Shown: positions 35,079 through 44,622 of the stretch, in pieces
How positions within the stretch are numbered: the first letter of the stretch is position 1
Layout: each line of letters opens with the position of its first letter
From: Arcanobacterium_A bovis
GTDB taxonomy: Bacteria > Actinomycetota > Actinomycetes > Actinomycetales > Actinomycetaceae
Length of the DNA: 64,000 bases
Strand: one strand, 5' to 3'
Assembly (NCBI RefSeq): GCF_042655305.1
Contig: NZ_JBHSLR010000009.1
The notes under the pieces: model-generated
Database searches by the model: none
What the model saw: the letters and a program-made list of their open reading frames with translations, nothing else
Told to the model about the DNA's origin: nothing
Position numbers and translations under genes: made by a program

Positions 35079-36251
35079 ATGACTGTCCTCGTTATTAACT
35101 CGGGTTCATCTTCCATCAAGTACCAGCTTGTTGATCCTGAATCTGGAGCTTCCCTCGCATCCGGCCTCGTTGAGCGTATCGGCGAAGAAATTGGCCATAT
35201 CGAGCATAAATACAATGGCGAAGAGATCAATATTGACGAAACGATCCCAGATCATGGTTATGGTCTGCGCAAGGTTCTCGATCTGTTCGACTCGGTAGGA
35301 CCAAAACTTGCCGATGCCAATATCAAGGCTGTGGGTCACCGTGTTGTGCAAGGTGGCAAGTACTTTAGCAAAGCTGCCGTAATCGACGACGCTGTGCAAG
35401 CCAAGATTGAAGAGCTTTGCCCGCTCGCGCCGCTTCACAACCCTGCCCACTTGAAGGGAATCGAAGTTGCTCGCGAGCTGCTCAATGTGCCGCACGTAGC
35501 CGTTTTTGATACCGCTTTCTTCCAGCAGCTTCCTGCAGAAGCCGCTGTATATGCACTCGACCGCGAAGTGGCAGAGAAATACGAAATCCGCCGCTATGGC
35601 GCCCACGGCACCTCGCACAAGTACATTTCGGAGAAAGTTAGCGAAATCCTCGGCCGCAATGACCTCAAGCAAATTGTGTTGCACTTGGGCAATGGCGCGT
35701 CCGTTTCCGCCGTCGTCAACGGCCACGCAGTGGATACCTCGATGGGATTGACGCCGCTAGAAGGCTTGGTGATGGGCACCCGTACCGGCGATATTGATCC
35801 GGCGGTTGTATTCCACCTGCAGCGTGTGGCAGGAATGTCCACCGACGAGGTGGACACCCTGTTCAACAAGAAGTCGGGCCTGAAGGGCCTCACCGGCGAT
35901 AATGATATGCGCAAGGTGTGGGAGCGCGCCGATTCGGGCGATGCTAACGCAGTAGAAGCTCTCGAGGTGTACGTACACCGCCTACTCCACTACATTGGCG
36001 CATACACTGCGGTCATGGGCGGACTCGACGTCATCACTTTCACCGCCGGCGCAGGTGAAAACGACGATCGCCTCCGTGCAGCTGTGTGCAAACGCCTAGC
36101 TAGCTTCGGAATCGCTATCGATGACTCCGCGAATGCGGTACGCTCGAAGGAGCCACGCACGATTTCCACCGAAGATTCATCGGTGCGCGTAATGGTCGTT
36201 CCAACGAACGAAGAGCTTGCTATCGCTCAGCAGGCAATGGAACTCATCTGA
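35079..36251 (+). CDS. ackA: Acetate kinase
   Basis: Makes ATP and acetate from acetyl phosphate and ADP. The 390 residues begin TVLVINSGSSSIKYQL and include GHRVVQGG, VFDTAFFQQLP, RRYGAHGTSHKYI, LGNGASVSAV, DTSMGLTPLEGLVMGTR and FTAGAGEND, the full acetate kinase set. I use the ATG at 35079, two codons after an in-frame GTG, because the family starts there. Operon with pta. Confidence 0.98.
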   Translation: MTVLVINSGSSSIKYQLVDPESGASLASGLVERIGEEIGHIEHKYNGEEINIDETIPDHGYGLRKVLDLFDSVGPKLADANIKAVGHRVVQGGKYFSKAAVIDDAVQAKIEELCPLAPLHNPAHLKGIEVARELLNVPHVAVFDTAFFQQLPAEAAVYALDREVAEKYEIRRYGAHGTSHKYISEKVSEILGRNDLKQIVLHLGNGASVSAVVNGHAVDTSMGLTPLEGLVMGTRTGDIDPAVVFHLQRVAGMSTDEVDTLFNKKSGLKGLTGDNDMRKVWERADSGDANAVEALEVYVHRLLHYIGAYTAVMGGLDVITFTAGAGENDDRLRAAVCKRLASFGIAIDDSANAVRSKEPRTISTEDSSVRVMVVPTNEELAIAQQAMELI

Positions 36252-36274
36252 TTGCGTAGATCGAAAGGATTAAC

Positions 36275-36769
36275 ATGCCGGTCGAATTAGTCGAAGATGC
36301 TTCACCAGAGCTTGAAGCCGCATTCGCCACGCTTATCCCCCAGCTTTCACGTTCATCGTCACCGATGAACATCGAACAGCTTGAGGATTTCTTGGCGCAA
36401 GACAACATCTACTTGTTCGTCTATCGCGGCGAGAAGCCCAGCGAAGCTCACGACGACGCTCGCAACCTTCCGGCTGAGAGCAAGCGCGGCGACGCCGTCG
36501 TCAAACCGATTCTCGGAATGCTCACTTTGGTGACGTTCGAGATTCCTACTGGCTGGCGGGCATGGATCGAGGACGTGGTCGTTGATGAAGCAGCTCGCGG
36601 TCAGGGCGCTGGCCAGCAGCTTGTGGAAGCGGCTATCGATCTCGCACAGAAGAAAGGCGTGAAGTCGGTAGACCTCACCTCGCGCCCAAGCCGTGAAGCC
36701 GCAAATCGCTTATATCAGCGTGCTGGTTTTACGCAACGCGAGACTAACGTTTATCGCTATAACGGCTAG
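36275..36769 (+). CDS. GNAT-family N-acetyltransferase
   Basis: A 164-residue GNAT protein with the acetyl-CoA loop VDEAARGQGAGQQLVEAA and a C-terminal RLYQRAGFTQRE segment. Substrate is not readable. It lies 23 bases after ackA with GAAAGGA before the ATG, so it is in the pta-ackA operon and ends at the following terminator. A link to acetyl-group balance is possible but unproven. Confidence 0.88.
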   Translation: MPVELVEDASPELEAAFATLIPQLSRSSSPMNIEQLEDFLAQDNIYLFVYRGEKPSEAHDDARNLPAESKRGDAVVKPILGMLTLVTFEIPTGWRAWIEDVVVDEAARGQGAGQQLVEAAIDLAQKKGVKSVDLTSRPSREAANRLYQRAGFTQRETNVYRYNG

Positions 36770-36798
36770 ATTTCAACCTTTCGAGCCAAAATTTCTCT

Positions 36799-36842
36799 AG
36801 TGATGGGGCGGTTGTACCCAGTATTTCAACCGCCCCATCACT
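36799..36842 (+). terminator. Terminator of pta-ackA-GNAT
   Basis: A perfect 16-bp stem (36799-36814 with 36827-36842) with a 12-base loop, followed by ATTCTTGT. Confidence 0.85.
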
Positions 36843-36885
36843 ATTCTTGTATATGAAATAAATGTATCGTCATCAGGAGAGTTCC

Positions 36886-38562
36886 ATGACTGAAATCAAG
36901 TACAAGGATATGCTTCCGGTTGGTCCGGATAAAACGCAGTACCGCCTCATTTCTACTGAGGGCGTGAGCACTGTGGAAGGCCCCGATGGTATGACTTTCC
37001 TCAAAGTTGAGGAAAGCGCGCTTGAATTACTTGCGGAAACGGCTTTCTACGAGATCAACCACTTTCTGCGCACTGAACATCTCAAGCAGGTTGCCAAGAT
37101 TACCAAGGATCCAGAGGCCTCACCAAATGATCGTTTCGTGGCAAAAACGCTACTTCGCAACGCAAACATCGCTGCGCAAGGAGAATTGCCGATGTGCCAA
37201 GACACCGGCACTGCCATCATCAAGGGCGAACGCGGACAGCGCGTGCTCACCCCCGGCGTCGACGAGAAAGCGCTTTCGCAAGGCGTACAGAACACCTACG
37301 AGAAGTACAATTTGCGCTACTCTCAAAATGCTCCGCTGACGATGTTTGAAGAGAAAAACACCGGCACAAACCTTCCGGCTCAAATTGAACTCTATGCGGA
37401 CACTCACCCAGGTCACGAAAACGAATACCACTTCCTGTTTATGTCTAAGGGCGGCGGTTCAGCGAACAAGTCGTACCTGTACCAGGAAACAAAAGCTATT
37501 TTGAATCCTGATTCGATGATGCCATTCCTCGAAGGCAAGATTCGTTCCCTCGGCACCGCCGCTTGCCCGCCTTACCACTTGGCCATCGTTATTGGCGGAA
37601 CCTCGGCGGAGTTTGCGCTCAAAACAGCGAAGTATGCATCTGCCAAGTACCTAGACGAACTTCCAACCTGTGGTGGCGAAGAAGGCTATGGATTCCGCGA
37701 TCTCGAGATGGAAGAAAAAGTTCTTGATATTACACGCAAGATTGGAATTGGCGCACAGTTTGGTGGCGAGTATTTCTGCCACGACGTGCGAGTGGTTCGC
37801 CTTCCGCGGCACGGCGCCTCACTGCCAGTAGCTATCGCGGTGTCCTGCTCGGCAGACCGCCAAGCCAAGGGAAAGATCACCCCAGAGGGAATCTTCATCG
37901 AAGAACTTGAGCACAATCCTGGGCAGTTCTTGCCAGCTACTACGGATGCTGAGATCGGGCACGCCGAGAGCAATGACGTGGTGACTATCGACCTGAACCA
38001 GCCGATGTCAGATATTCTTGCTGAGCTGAGCAAATACCCCGTTAAGACGCGACTCTCGCTCAATGGTCCGATGATTGTGGCACGCGATATCGCTCACGCG
38101 AAGATTCGCGAGCGCATCGAAAACGGTGGAGGTATGCCACAGTATCTGAAAGATCATCCTGTGTACTATGCCGGACCAGCCAAGACACCAGAAGGTAAGC
38201 CATCTGGTTCGTTTGGTCCAACCACGGCAGGGCGCATGGATTCATACGTAGATCAGTTCCAGGCTCTGGGCGGTTCGATGGTGATGCTCGCCAAAGGAAA
38301 CCGTTCTCAGCAAGTTACGGACGCCTGCCACAAGCACGGTGGTTTCTACCTCGGTTCAATCGGCGGCCCAGCAGCGCAGCTCGCTGAGGATTGCATCAAG
38401 AAAGTTGAGCAGCTTGAGTACCCAGAGCTTGGTATGGAAGCTGTTTGGCGCATTGAAGTTGAGAACTTCCCAGCATTCATCGTGGTAGATGACAAAGGCA
38501 ACGACTTCTTCGCCGGATCCCAAGAGATCAGCGTGACCTTAGGTAAGCGTCCAGGTATGTAG
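36886..38562 (+). CDS. fum: Fumarate hydratase, class I (iron-sulphur)
   Basis: Interconverts fumarate and malate with an oxygen-sensitive [4Fe-4S] cluster. The 558-residue single chain joins the alpha part (cluster cysteines in ELPMCQDTGTAI, TAACPPYHLA and the nearby CGGEEGYG) and the beta part with GPMIVARDIAHAK, GPTTAGRMDSYV and GGFYLGSIGG. It is clearly FumA-like, not the FumC class. The ATG at 36886 follows AGGAGAG; the longer frame adds eight residues. It stands alone between two terminators. Confidence 0.96.
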   Translation: MTEIKYKDMLPVGPDKTQYRLISTEGVSTVEGPDGMTFLKVEESALELLAETAFYEINHFLRTEHLKQVAKITKDPEASPNDRFVAKTLLRNANIAAQGELPMCQDTGTAIIKGERGQRVLTPGVDEKALSQGVQNTYEKYNLRYSQNAPLTMFEEKNTGTNLPAQIELYADTHPGHENEYHFLFMSKGGGSANKSYLYQETKAILNPDSMMPFLEGKIRSLGTAACPPYHLAIVIGGTSAEFALKTAKYASAKYLDELPTCGGEEGYGFRDLEMEEKVLDITRKIGIGAQFGGEYFCHDVRVVRLPRHGASLPVAIAVSCSADRQAKGKITPEGIFIEELEHNPGQFLPATTDAEIGHAESNDVVTIDLNQPMSDILAELSKYPVKTRLSLNGPMIVARDIAHAKIRERIENGGGMPQYLKDHPVYYAGPAKTPEGKPSGSFGPTTAGRMDSYVDQFQALGGSMVMLAKGNRSQQVTDACHKHGGFYLGSIGGPAAQLAEDCIKKVEQLEYPELGMEAVWRIEVENFPAFIVVDDKGNDFFAGSQEISVTLGKRPGM

Positions 38563-38583
38563 CCTAAGGCGCGATAGCGCACG

Positions 38584-38649
38584 AAACTAGGGGCGATTTG
38601 AGCAACATCTCTATATATGTTGCGATATTGCAAAAATCGCCCCTAGTTT
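38584..38649. terminator. Bidirectional terminator between fum and guaB3
   Basis: AAACTAGGGGCGATTT (38584-38599) pairs perfectly with 38634-38649. Inside, GCAACAT/ATGTTGC forms a second hairpin. Runs of A before and T after make it usable from both sides. Confidence 0.85.
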
Positions 38650-38722
38650 TAGGTCTGATCCAGAGTTCAGCTTCAGCAGAACTCTGCTTATGCTGGCCCC
38701 TTACTGCCCCTTATTCAGAATC

Positions 38723-39835
38723 TTACTGCCCCACCGAGATTGGCACTCGCTGGAATTCTTTCACATCCGAGTAACCAGTCATCGCCATGGCGTGCCGCAA
38801 TGCACCAATCAAGTTCGTAGTACCTGACGCATCTTGAGAAGGACCATTAATAATGGTCTCCAAACTTCCCACCTGCTCAACTTTGACTCGTTCGCCACGC
38901 AGCAGAGACTTATGGTGCGCCTCCGCACCCCAATGATACCCTCGACCAGGCGCTTCATCTGCACGGGCCAGCACCGTACCGAGCATCACGCCATCTGCGC
39001 CACAGGCAATAGCCTTAACCAAATCACCCGACGTGGAAATCTGCCCATCAGCAATAACGTGTACGTACCTACCACCAGTCTCGTCCATATATTCCCGACG
39101 GGCAGCCGCAACATTAGCCACCGTCGTCGCCATCGGAACAGCAACGCCCACGGTACGGCGATTTGCCGTCGTCGCCCCGCCTCCGAAACCGGCGAGAACT
39201 CCAGCAGCTCCGGTGCGCATCAGATGCAAAGCCGCAGTGTAAGACGCCGCGCCGCCCACAACAACCGGTACGTCGAGTTCGTAAATGAATCGCTTGAGGT
39301 TCAACGGCTCGCGATTGGACGACACATGCTCAGCCGAAACTGTTGTGCCACGAATGACGAAGAGATCGACGCCAGCGTCGGCCACCGTACGCCAATACTC
39401 TTGTGTGCGTTGCGGCGAGAGCGCTCCCGCCACCGGCACGCCTGCGTTGCGGATCTCTTCGAGTCTGGCTGAGATCAGTTCAGCTTTCACTGGTTCGCGG
39501 TAAATCTCCTGCATACGTTGGAAAACTTGCTCCTCAGGCAGCGTAGAGATCTCCTCGAGATAAGGCTCAGGATCCTCGTAACGCGTCCAGATTCCCTCGA
39601 GATCGAGAACTCCCACCATACCCATTTTGCCCATGGCAATTGCAGTCGCAGGCGAAGTAACCGAGTCCATTGGAGCTGCGATGATAGGCGCGTCCAAAAG
39701 ATAGGCATCAAGCTGCCAAGATACCGAAACGTCTGCGGCGTCTCGCGTGCGTCGAGAAGGAACGACGGCGATGTCGTCGAAAGAATATCCAACATTGGCG
39801 CGTTTCCCGCGGCCGATTTCAACTTCATTACTCAC
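38723..39835 (-). CDS. guaB3: GuaB3 family IMP dehydrogenase-related protein
   Basis: A 370-residue TIM barrel of the IMPDH/GMP-reductase superfamily without CBS domains. It begins VEIGRGKRANVGYSFDDIAVVPSRRTR, cut here as IGRGKRANVGYSFDD, as in actinobacterial GuaB3. The loop that in true IMPDH carries the catalytic cysteine reads GFGGGATTANRRTVG and has none there. It is therefore not a redundant IMPDH; related proteins have been reported as GMP reductases, which would make it a recycling enzyme, but this copy is untested. The true guaB is at 54.4-55.9 kb. Confidence 0.92.
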   Translation of the reverse strand: MSNEVEIGRGKRANVGYSFDDIAVVPSRRTRDAADVSVSWQLDAYLLDAPIIAAPMDSVTSPATAIAMGKMGMVGVLDLEGIWTRYEDPEPYLEEISTLPEEQVFQRMQEIYREPVKAELISARLEEIRNAGVPVAGALSPQRTQEYWRTVADAGVDLFVIRGTTVSAEHVSSNREPLNLKRFIYELDVPVVVGGAASYTAALHLMRTGAAGVLAGFGGGATTANRRTVGVAVPMATTVANVAAARREYMDETGGRYVHVIADGQISTSGDLVKAIACGADGVMLGTVLARADEAPGRGYHWGAEAHHKSLLRGERVKVEQVGSLETIINGPSQDASGTTNLIGALRHAMAMTGYSDVKEFQRVPISVGQ

Positions 39836-39988
39836 ATCTTTAGCCTATCGTTTTCGTGGGAAAAAGTGGAGATGACGAGGTTAGAAAGGCGGAGATATGG
39901 CAGTTAGAAGTGCGGCAATAACGAGGTTTGATAAGTAAGAACAAGGCACTGAGATCATCGGCAATGAAATTTGGCGGGAGCTGCGGCG

Positions 39989-39994
39989 TATAAT
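39989..39994 (+). promoter_or_regulatory. -10 box (TATAAT) upstream of the exonuclease gene
   Basis: A perfect TATAAT stands 27 bases before the ATG and is followed by an AAAGAGG ribosome site. No good -35 box is visible. Confidence 0.45.
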
Positions 39995-40020
39995 TACATA
40001 CACGAAAAGAAAGAGGAATC

Positions 40021-40716
40021 ATGTGGTCACACAATCCAATTGTAGGTTTTGATACTGAAACTACCGGCGTTGATCCTACCGAAGCGCGGCTTGTTACTGC
40101 GTCGGTGGTGATCGTTGACGACGAGCGCATCACGAAACACTACTGGCTGGCAGATCCGGGCGTTGAGATTCCTTTGAATGCACAAAATGTGCACGGTATA
40201 TCCACTGAAAAAGCGCAGCGAGAGGGCCGGCCAGTGCGTGAAGTCTTGAGCGAACTGGCTGAACTCCTTCACCACCACCTCCAGCAAAATCACGCCATTG
40301 TGGCATTCAATGCATCCTATGATTTAACGCTTATTGAAACTGAACTCGCACGGCATGGTCTGCCCACGCTCGAAGAACGGCTTGAACGCCCCCTTTCCCC
40401 TGTCGTTGATCCTTTTATTCTCGACAAAACTCTCGATCGGTGGCGAAAAGGAAAACGTACCCTTGAACTCGTCGCTCAACACTATGGCGTCTGGGATGAT
40501 GATTCCTTCCACAATGCTGAAGCTGATGTGCTTGTCACTTTGCGGGTACTCGGTGCGATGCTCCGAAAATTTCCTGATACTGCAGCGTGGAGCCACGAGG
40601 AGCTCATGCGAAAGCAGTCTGAAACCTATATCGAATCAGCAAATTATTTTGCGAAAAAGGCAACCGAACGCGGTAGACCGTATACTCAGCCGGTTGGTTG
40701 GCCAATCGCGAAGTAA
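40021..40716 (+). CDS. DnaQ-like 3'-5' exonuclease (DEDDh)
   Basis: 231 residues with the DEDDh set: Asp and Glu in VGFDTETTGVD, Asp in AFNASYDLTLIE, and His/Asp in FHNAEADVLVTLR. Such proteins are epsilon-subunit-like proofreading or repair exonucleases. No helicase or UvrC fusion is attached. It stands alone with its own promoter. Confidence 0.9.
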   Translation: MWSHNPIVGFDTETTGVDPTEARLVTASVVIVDDERITKHYWLADPGVEIPLNAQNVHGISTEKAQREGRPVREVLSELAELLHHHLQQNHAIVAFNASYDLTLIETELARHGLPTLEERLERPLSPVVDPFILDKTLDRWRKGKRTLELVAQHYGVWDDDSFHNAEADVLVTLRVLGAMLRKFPDTAAWSHEELMRKQSETYIESANYFAKKATERGRPYTQPVGWPIAK

Positions 40717-40766
40717 CTGCGTAGAGGTAGACTTGCGAATAAATATCAGTGCGGGCGCATGAGCAA

Positions 40767-40793
40767 TGAGGTGTTGGGCCACACGGCACCTCA
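40767..40793 (+). terminator. Small hairpin downstream of the exonuclease gene
   Basis: TGAGGTG (40767-40773) pairs with CACCTCA (40787-40793). Weak, without a U-tract; it separates the exonuclease from the repeat array upstream of the ABC operon. Confidence 0.4.
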
Positions 40794-40810
40794 AAATGTC
40801 GATTTCGGTC

Positions 40811-40873
40811 GGTGAAATACTGGTCTGATTTGGCGAAATATCAGTGTGGCATAGCGAAATATTGGCTTCATTC
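40811..40873 (+). repeat. Three direct repeats with a 21-bp period upstream of the ABC/two-component operon
   Basis: GGTGAAATACTGGT (40811), GGCGAAATATCAGT (40832) and AGCGAAATATTGGC (40853) start exactly 21 bases apart, two helical turns. A further partial copy, AAATATCAGTGCGG, lies at 40741. The array ends about 30 bases before the first gene. OmpR-type regulators bind direct repeats on one DNA face, and one is encoded in this operon. Confidence 0.6.
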
Positions 40874-40903
40874 GGCAACTAATAGGGAGGAGCGTTTGAG
40901 AAT

Positions 40904-41896
40904 ATGGTCAAGTCCCGCTGGCTCCAATCTATGATTCCGCGTTTTGCCATCGCGAGTGTAGTGCTGGTGTTTTTCTTGGTGCTGGGTATTGTGGCACGCC
41001 CAACTGGCGCCGATCTCAACGTTATCTGCTCCAATAATCTCGATTCCTGCGAAGCCTTGGCACATTCCTTTGAAGAAAAGACCCGTACCAAAGTTTCCAT
41101 CGTGCGTTTGCCTACCTCAGAAGCTCTTGCTCACTTGAAAAACGTGCGATACCAAAATGATTTTGACGTATGGTTCGGCGGCCCCACTGAATCTTACGTT
41201 TTGGCCGATGAAGCCGGACTGCTTGCTGCGAGTAATGTGCAGGGCCTTAGCCAAACATGGGTGGGTATCTATGGCGGAATCTTGGCATTTTGCGTATCTG
41301 ATTCAATCGACGCTCCGCAGAGCTGGGAAGAGCTGGTTCGCACCGATTCCATCTCTTTAGCAGCACCTAATCCTGCAACATCAGGCACTGCCGGCACAAT
41401 GCTCTGGGTGCAATACTTACGGATACACTCAGAATCCGAAATGAACCGTTTTCTACAACAGCTTGACCAGAAAGTATCTACGTACACCGACTCAGGTATT
41501 GCACCAGCAAAATTGGTTGCTCGCAAGAAAGCCGACGTTGGCATTACCTTCGCTCCCTATTGCGAACGTGAACGAGTGCGGGGCGCTAAGATCAAAACAG
41601 TGTACCCAAGTGATGGAACTGGGTATGAGATCGGCGGTATCTCACGACTCCGCAACGCACCTAATGCTGAATTAGCGGAAAAATTTGTGCAGTATGCAGC
41701 CTCAGATGAAGGGCAGGAGATCAGCGCACGTTCGGCGCTCCAAAATCCGATTTCTCCCAGCCTTCCCAATAATCTCAAAAACGCACTCGACACTGTGAAT
41801 GCCCCAGTTTATTCGGACCATATCTCCACGAGCGCACATCTGCGTGCTCAGTTAATCTCCAATTGGATCAGGCAGGTGCGAAATGGTCAATATTAG
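40904..41896 (+). CDS. ABC transporter substrate-binding protein (family 1, ferric/sugar-phosphate type)
   Basis: A 330-residue exported protein: one N-terminal hydrophobic segment (residues about 12-33) acts as signal or anchor; no lipobox cysteine is seen. The body is a periplasmic-type binding fold of the AfuA/FbpA/IdiA class with LNVICSNN, DVWFGGPTES, TWVGIYGGILAF and TSGTAGTMLWVQY. This class contains iron binders and also sugar-phosphate binders (AfuA, and HptA/PgtC of regulatory systems). The operon context with a sensor kinase and an organophosphate antiporter favours a phosphorylated sugar or phosphoglycerate. GGGAGGAG lies about 11 bases ahead of the ATG. The permease gene overlaps by 14 bases. 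Confidence 0.8.
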   Translation: MVKSRWLQSMIPRFAIASVVLVFFLVLGIVARPTGADLNVICSNNLDSCEALAHSFEEKTRTKVSIVRLPTSEALAHLKNVRYQNDFDVWFGGPTESYVLADEAGLLAASNVQGLSQTWVGIYGGILAFCVSDSIDAPQSWEELVRTDSISLAAPNPATSGTAGTMLWVQYLRIHSESEMNRFLQQLDQKVSTYTDSGIAPAKLVARKKADVGITFAPYCERERVRGAKIKTVYPSDGTGYEIGGISRLRNAPNAELAEKFVQYAASDEGQEISARSALQNPISPSLPNNLKNALDTVNAPVYSDHISTSAHLRAQLISNWIRQVRNGQY

Positions 41897-43499
41897 GCGA
41901 CCTCAAATCCTGCCTCGTTTCTTAGTAACGCGCATCCACGACGTCAATAAATTCATTGCGGTGTTGTTGAGCTGCTCCCTAGCTCTCTTCGTGATTTTCT
42001 TTCTCGCTTTTCCACACTATTTCGGAAGAGCGTTCACGCATAACTTTTCCTATTCGCTCGCCGTCACCTCGCTCACGAGCGCTCTATCTGCCGTGCTTGC
42101 TCTGCCCTTGGCGATTGCGCTACTAACTGCGTCGACGAAAAAGCTCATCACTTATCTCGGACTTTTATACGTGCCACTCACAATTTCGCCGCTCGCAATG
42201 GCTACAATTCTATGTGGAGATTTCATTAGTTTTTCACCCTACGGCATCGGCGTAATCTTCACTACTCAGTTCATTTCGATCTTCCCATTCACGGTGCTCC
42301 TTGAACTTTTCGTATTTGATCGGCTCGGCTCATCAGTCCTGCTCCAAAGTCTGCAATGGTCGGAAGGATCAATCCGTTGGATATGGAAAGCCCACAGCTC
42401 AACGGTGATTCGAGCTGGAATGTTGTCCTTTGTCTTAGGCACCGGAATACTGCTCGCTGATCCATCACTGCACTTAGTTTTCGGTGGTACCACTCCATTT
42501 TTGGCAAATCACGTATTGCATGTGCTCAGCTCGGGAGGCTCACAAGCTGCAGCAATCCCCCATGTTGTGTCACTGATAGTTCTAGCAGTGGTAGCAGCAG
42601 TTTTGTTGGCCGATACGCTCCATTATCCTGGCAACACCAACAGGACGATGTCCGACGACGAACGCGCCGTCTTTTCTTCGGTTCCGCTTGCACGTACTAT
42701 CTCGCGAATCGGAATTCTTATCGGTAGAACTTACGCGCTCACCATCATGTTCATGCTGGTGGTGATCATGAAAAACGGTCTGGGCGAAATGTTCACACAC
42801 GCAGCTACAAATATTCCGCAAGGCCTGTACCAATCGCTATGGTCTACCACGATCACAGTTGTACCAGTAATCCTCGTAGCCTGGATTCTCAGCCTGAACT
42901 CTGCATCAATCGCATTTTGGCACCCACGACTTGCTGCAATCTTTAATACTTGCATGGTAGTTCTAGTTCTGATTTCCTTAACAACGGGAGGAATGCTCAT
43001 CGCTTTTCTCCACCAAGACTGGATCAAGTTAGGGAATCTTTATTTAATTCCGCCACTAGTTGGAAACGCTGGATACGGCAATGGCTACTTGGCAATCGCA
43101 CTGTCATATATGGTGATAGCTTTCCCTATTGCTCACCTAGTCAGCTATTCGGTCTTCGAAGCACATCGACCAGCGGTGCTCGCTGCACGTGATCTTGGTG
43201 CTAAACGAACCCGCATATTCTTCACGATAATCTTGCCGACTATTATTCCGGTGTGGATTCCCACTTTTGCCCTGCTCATCGGTTTACTTTTCACACGCAA
43301 CACTCCGGCGATATTTCTCAATTCCGCTTCATTCCCGCAAGTTGGCTCAAGTATACTTGGTGCTGCTGAAGAAGGACACGACGCCGCCGTTTATGCCTTG
43401 ACTACTACGTCGTCATTCGTATCAATTTTCCTGTTCATACTAGGAATCTCTGGCGTTTTGTTTTTCTCAAATCAAAGGAGTCACGATGGCACTCACTAA
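41883..43499 (+). CDS. ABC transporter permease, two fused membrane domains
   Basis: 538 residues with about twelve helices, the FbpB/AfuB arrangement of two permease halves in one chain. The second half has a recognisable EAA loop (AARDLGAKRTRIFFTIILP), which contacts the ATPase. In the first half that loop is degenerate (LQWSEGSIRWIWKA). It overlaps the binding-protein gene and the ATPase gene by 14 bases each, showing tight coupling. Confidence 0.9.
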   Translation: MVNIRRPQILPRFLVTRIHDVNKFIAVLLSCSLALFVIFFLAFPHYFGRAFTHNFSYSLAVTSLTSALSAVLALPLAIALLTASTKKLITYLGLLYVPLTISPLAMATILCGDFISFSPYGIGVIFTTQFISIFPFTVLLELFVFDRLGSSVLLQSLQWSEGSIRWIWKAHSSTVIRAGMLSFVLGTGILLADPSLHLVFGGTTPFLANHVLHVLSSGGSQAAAIPHVVSLIVLAVVAAVLLADTLHYPGNTNRTMSDDERAVFSSVPLARTISRIGILIGRTYALTIMFMLVVIMKNGLGEMFTHAATNIPQGLYQSLWSTTITVVPVILVAWILSLNSASIAFWHPRLAAIFNTCMVVLVLISLTTGGMLIAFLHQDWIKLGNLYLIPPLVGNAGYGNGYLAIALSYMVIAFPIAHLVSYSVFEAHRPAVLAARDLGAKRTRIFFTIILPTIIPVWIPTFALLIGLLFTRNTPAIFLNSASFPQVGSSILGAAEEGHDAAVYALTTTSSFVSIFLFILGISGVLFFSNQRSHDGTH

Positions 43500-44622
43500 T
43501 CCGCCGCAGGTACCAGCCGGTAAAGACTGCGCCGGACTCGAGGTTCGCGGTTTGACTGTGCACCGCAACCCGAAATCGGCGCCGATTCTCCACAACATCG
43601 ATCTCACGGTGCAACCAGGAAAAGTATTGGCACTGATCGGCCCATCAGGTTCAGGAAAAACAACTCTCGTTCAAGCAATCGCTGGCCTATTAAAAGCTAC
43701 CGCTGGAAGCATCAACGTCGATTCATGTGCGATAACGAACAACAGCCTCACGGATCGCCCCTCCGGATACGTCTCTCAAGATCCAACCCTGTTTGGCAAT
43801 ATGACCGTGTGGCAAAACGTAGCCTATGGTCTCGATGATTCGTCCATTCCTGATCGCAAGTATCACGATATGATCGACATCGCGCTTGCCGAGATGAATA
43901 TTTCTGGAATCGCGCTCGCCAAACCGTCACAGCTTTCCGGTGGTCAGCGCCAACGTGTTGCTCTAGCTCGAACATTAGTGAGGCGTCCCCGCGTCCTTTT
44001 GCTCGACGAACCGCTCGCCCATGTAGACGACGCCGTTAGAAAAGTAATTCGCAAAGATATTCTGTTCCAAATCCAGCGGCTCAATATCGCCACAATCTAT
44101 GTGACGCACGATGTTGACGAAGCCTGTGCAATTGGAGATGCACTTGCCGTGATGAACGACGGCGTAATTGCGCAGTGCACAAATCCTCAGAAAGCTTACG
44201 AGCAGCCAAATTCTCGGTTTGTGGCGCGCTTTATGGGTATTCCCAATATTGTGGATGTAAACACTCCGCCACACTCACCCAGCGGTTTTGTACTACTTGG
44301 ACGTAGCGCGTGTGTCTTTCCAGGTGAGGCACACGCGGATAAGTTAGCGCTGTGTATCCCCGCTGAACGAATTCGAATTTCATCAACCACAGCAACCATT
44401 GACCCATCTACCAGCACGAATACACACAATAACAACAGTTTAGCTTGCCTGACGGGCAAGATCATTAACCGTTATTTCGTGCGAAGTTTCTACCAATATG
44501 AGATAGAAACCGAGGTAGGAACTCTAGTAGTACACGAGACTTCACATCATGGTGCGAAAAATATTGGTGACGACGTTCGCCTCGATATCGAGTACGGATG
44601 GCTGGTACCGCATGGAAAATAA
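43486..44622 (+). CDS. ABC transporter ATP-binding protein
   Basis: 378 residues. Walker A GPSGSGKTTLV, signature LSGGQRQRVALART, Walker B RVLLLDEPLAHVDD and the H-loop TIYVTHDVDEA are all intact. A C-terminal TOBE-like regulatory region of about 130 residues follows, as in FbpC/AfuC. The ATG has AAAGGAG at ideal distance. The sensor kinase gene overlaps its end by 11 bases. Confidence 0.93.
   Translation: MALTNPPQVPAGKDCAGLEVRGLTVHRNPKSAPILHNIDLTVQPGKVLALIGPSGSGKTTLVQAIAGLLKATAGSINVDSCAITNNSLTDRPSGYVSQDPTLFGNMTVWQNVAYGLDDSSIPDRKYHDMIDIALAEMNISGIALAKPSQLSGGQRQRVALARTLVRRPRVLLLDEPLAHVDDAVRKVIRKDILFQIQRLNIATIYVTHDVDEACAIGDALAVMNDGVIAQCTNPQKAYEQPNSRFVARFMGIPNIVDVNTPPHSPSGFVLLGRSACVFPGEAHADKLALCIPAERIRISSTTATIDPSTSTNTHNNNSLACLTGKIINRYFVRSFYQYEIETEVGTLVVHETSHHGAKNIGDDVRLDIEYGWLVPHGK

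Noticed and set aside
38723..39835. GuaB3 as a second IMP dehydrogenase
   Set aside because: No catalytic cysteine in the active loop and no CBS domains; a different reaction is more likely.
40904..44622. Annotation as a plain ferric iron ABC transporter
   Set aside because: The class also includes sugar-phosphate binders, and the fused two-component operon plus OPA antiporter points that way; left open rather than called iron.
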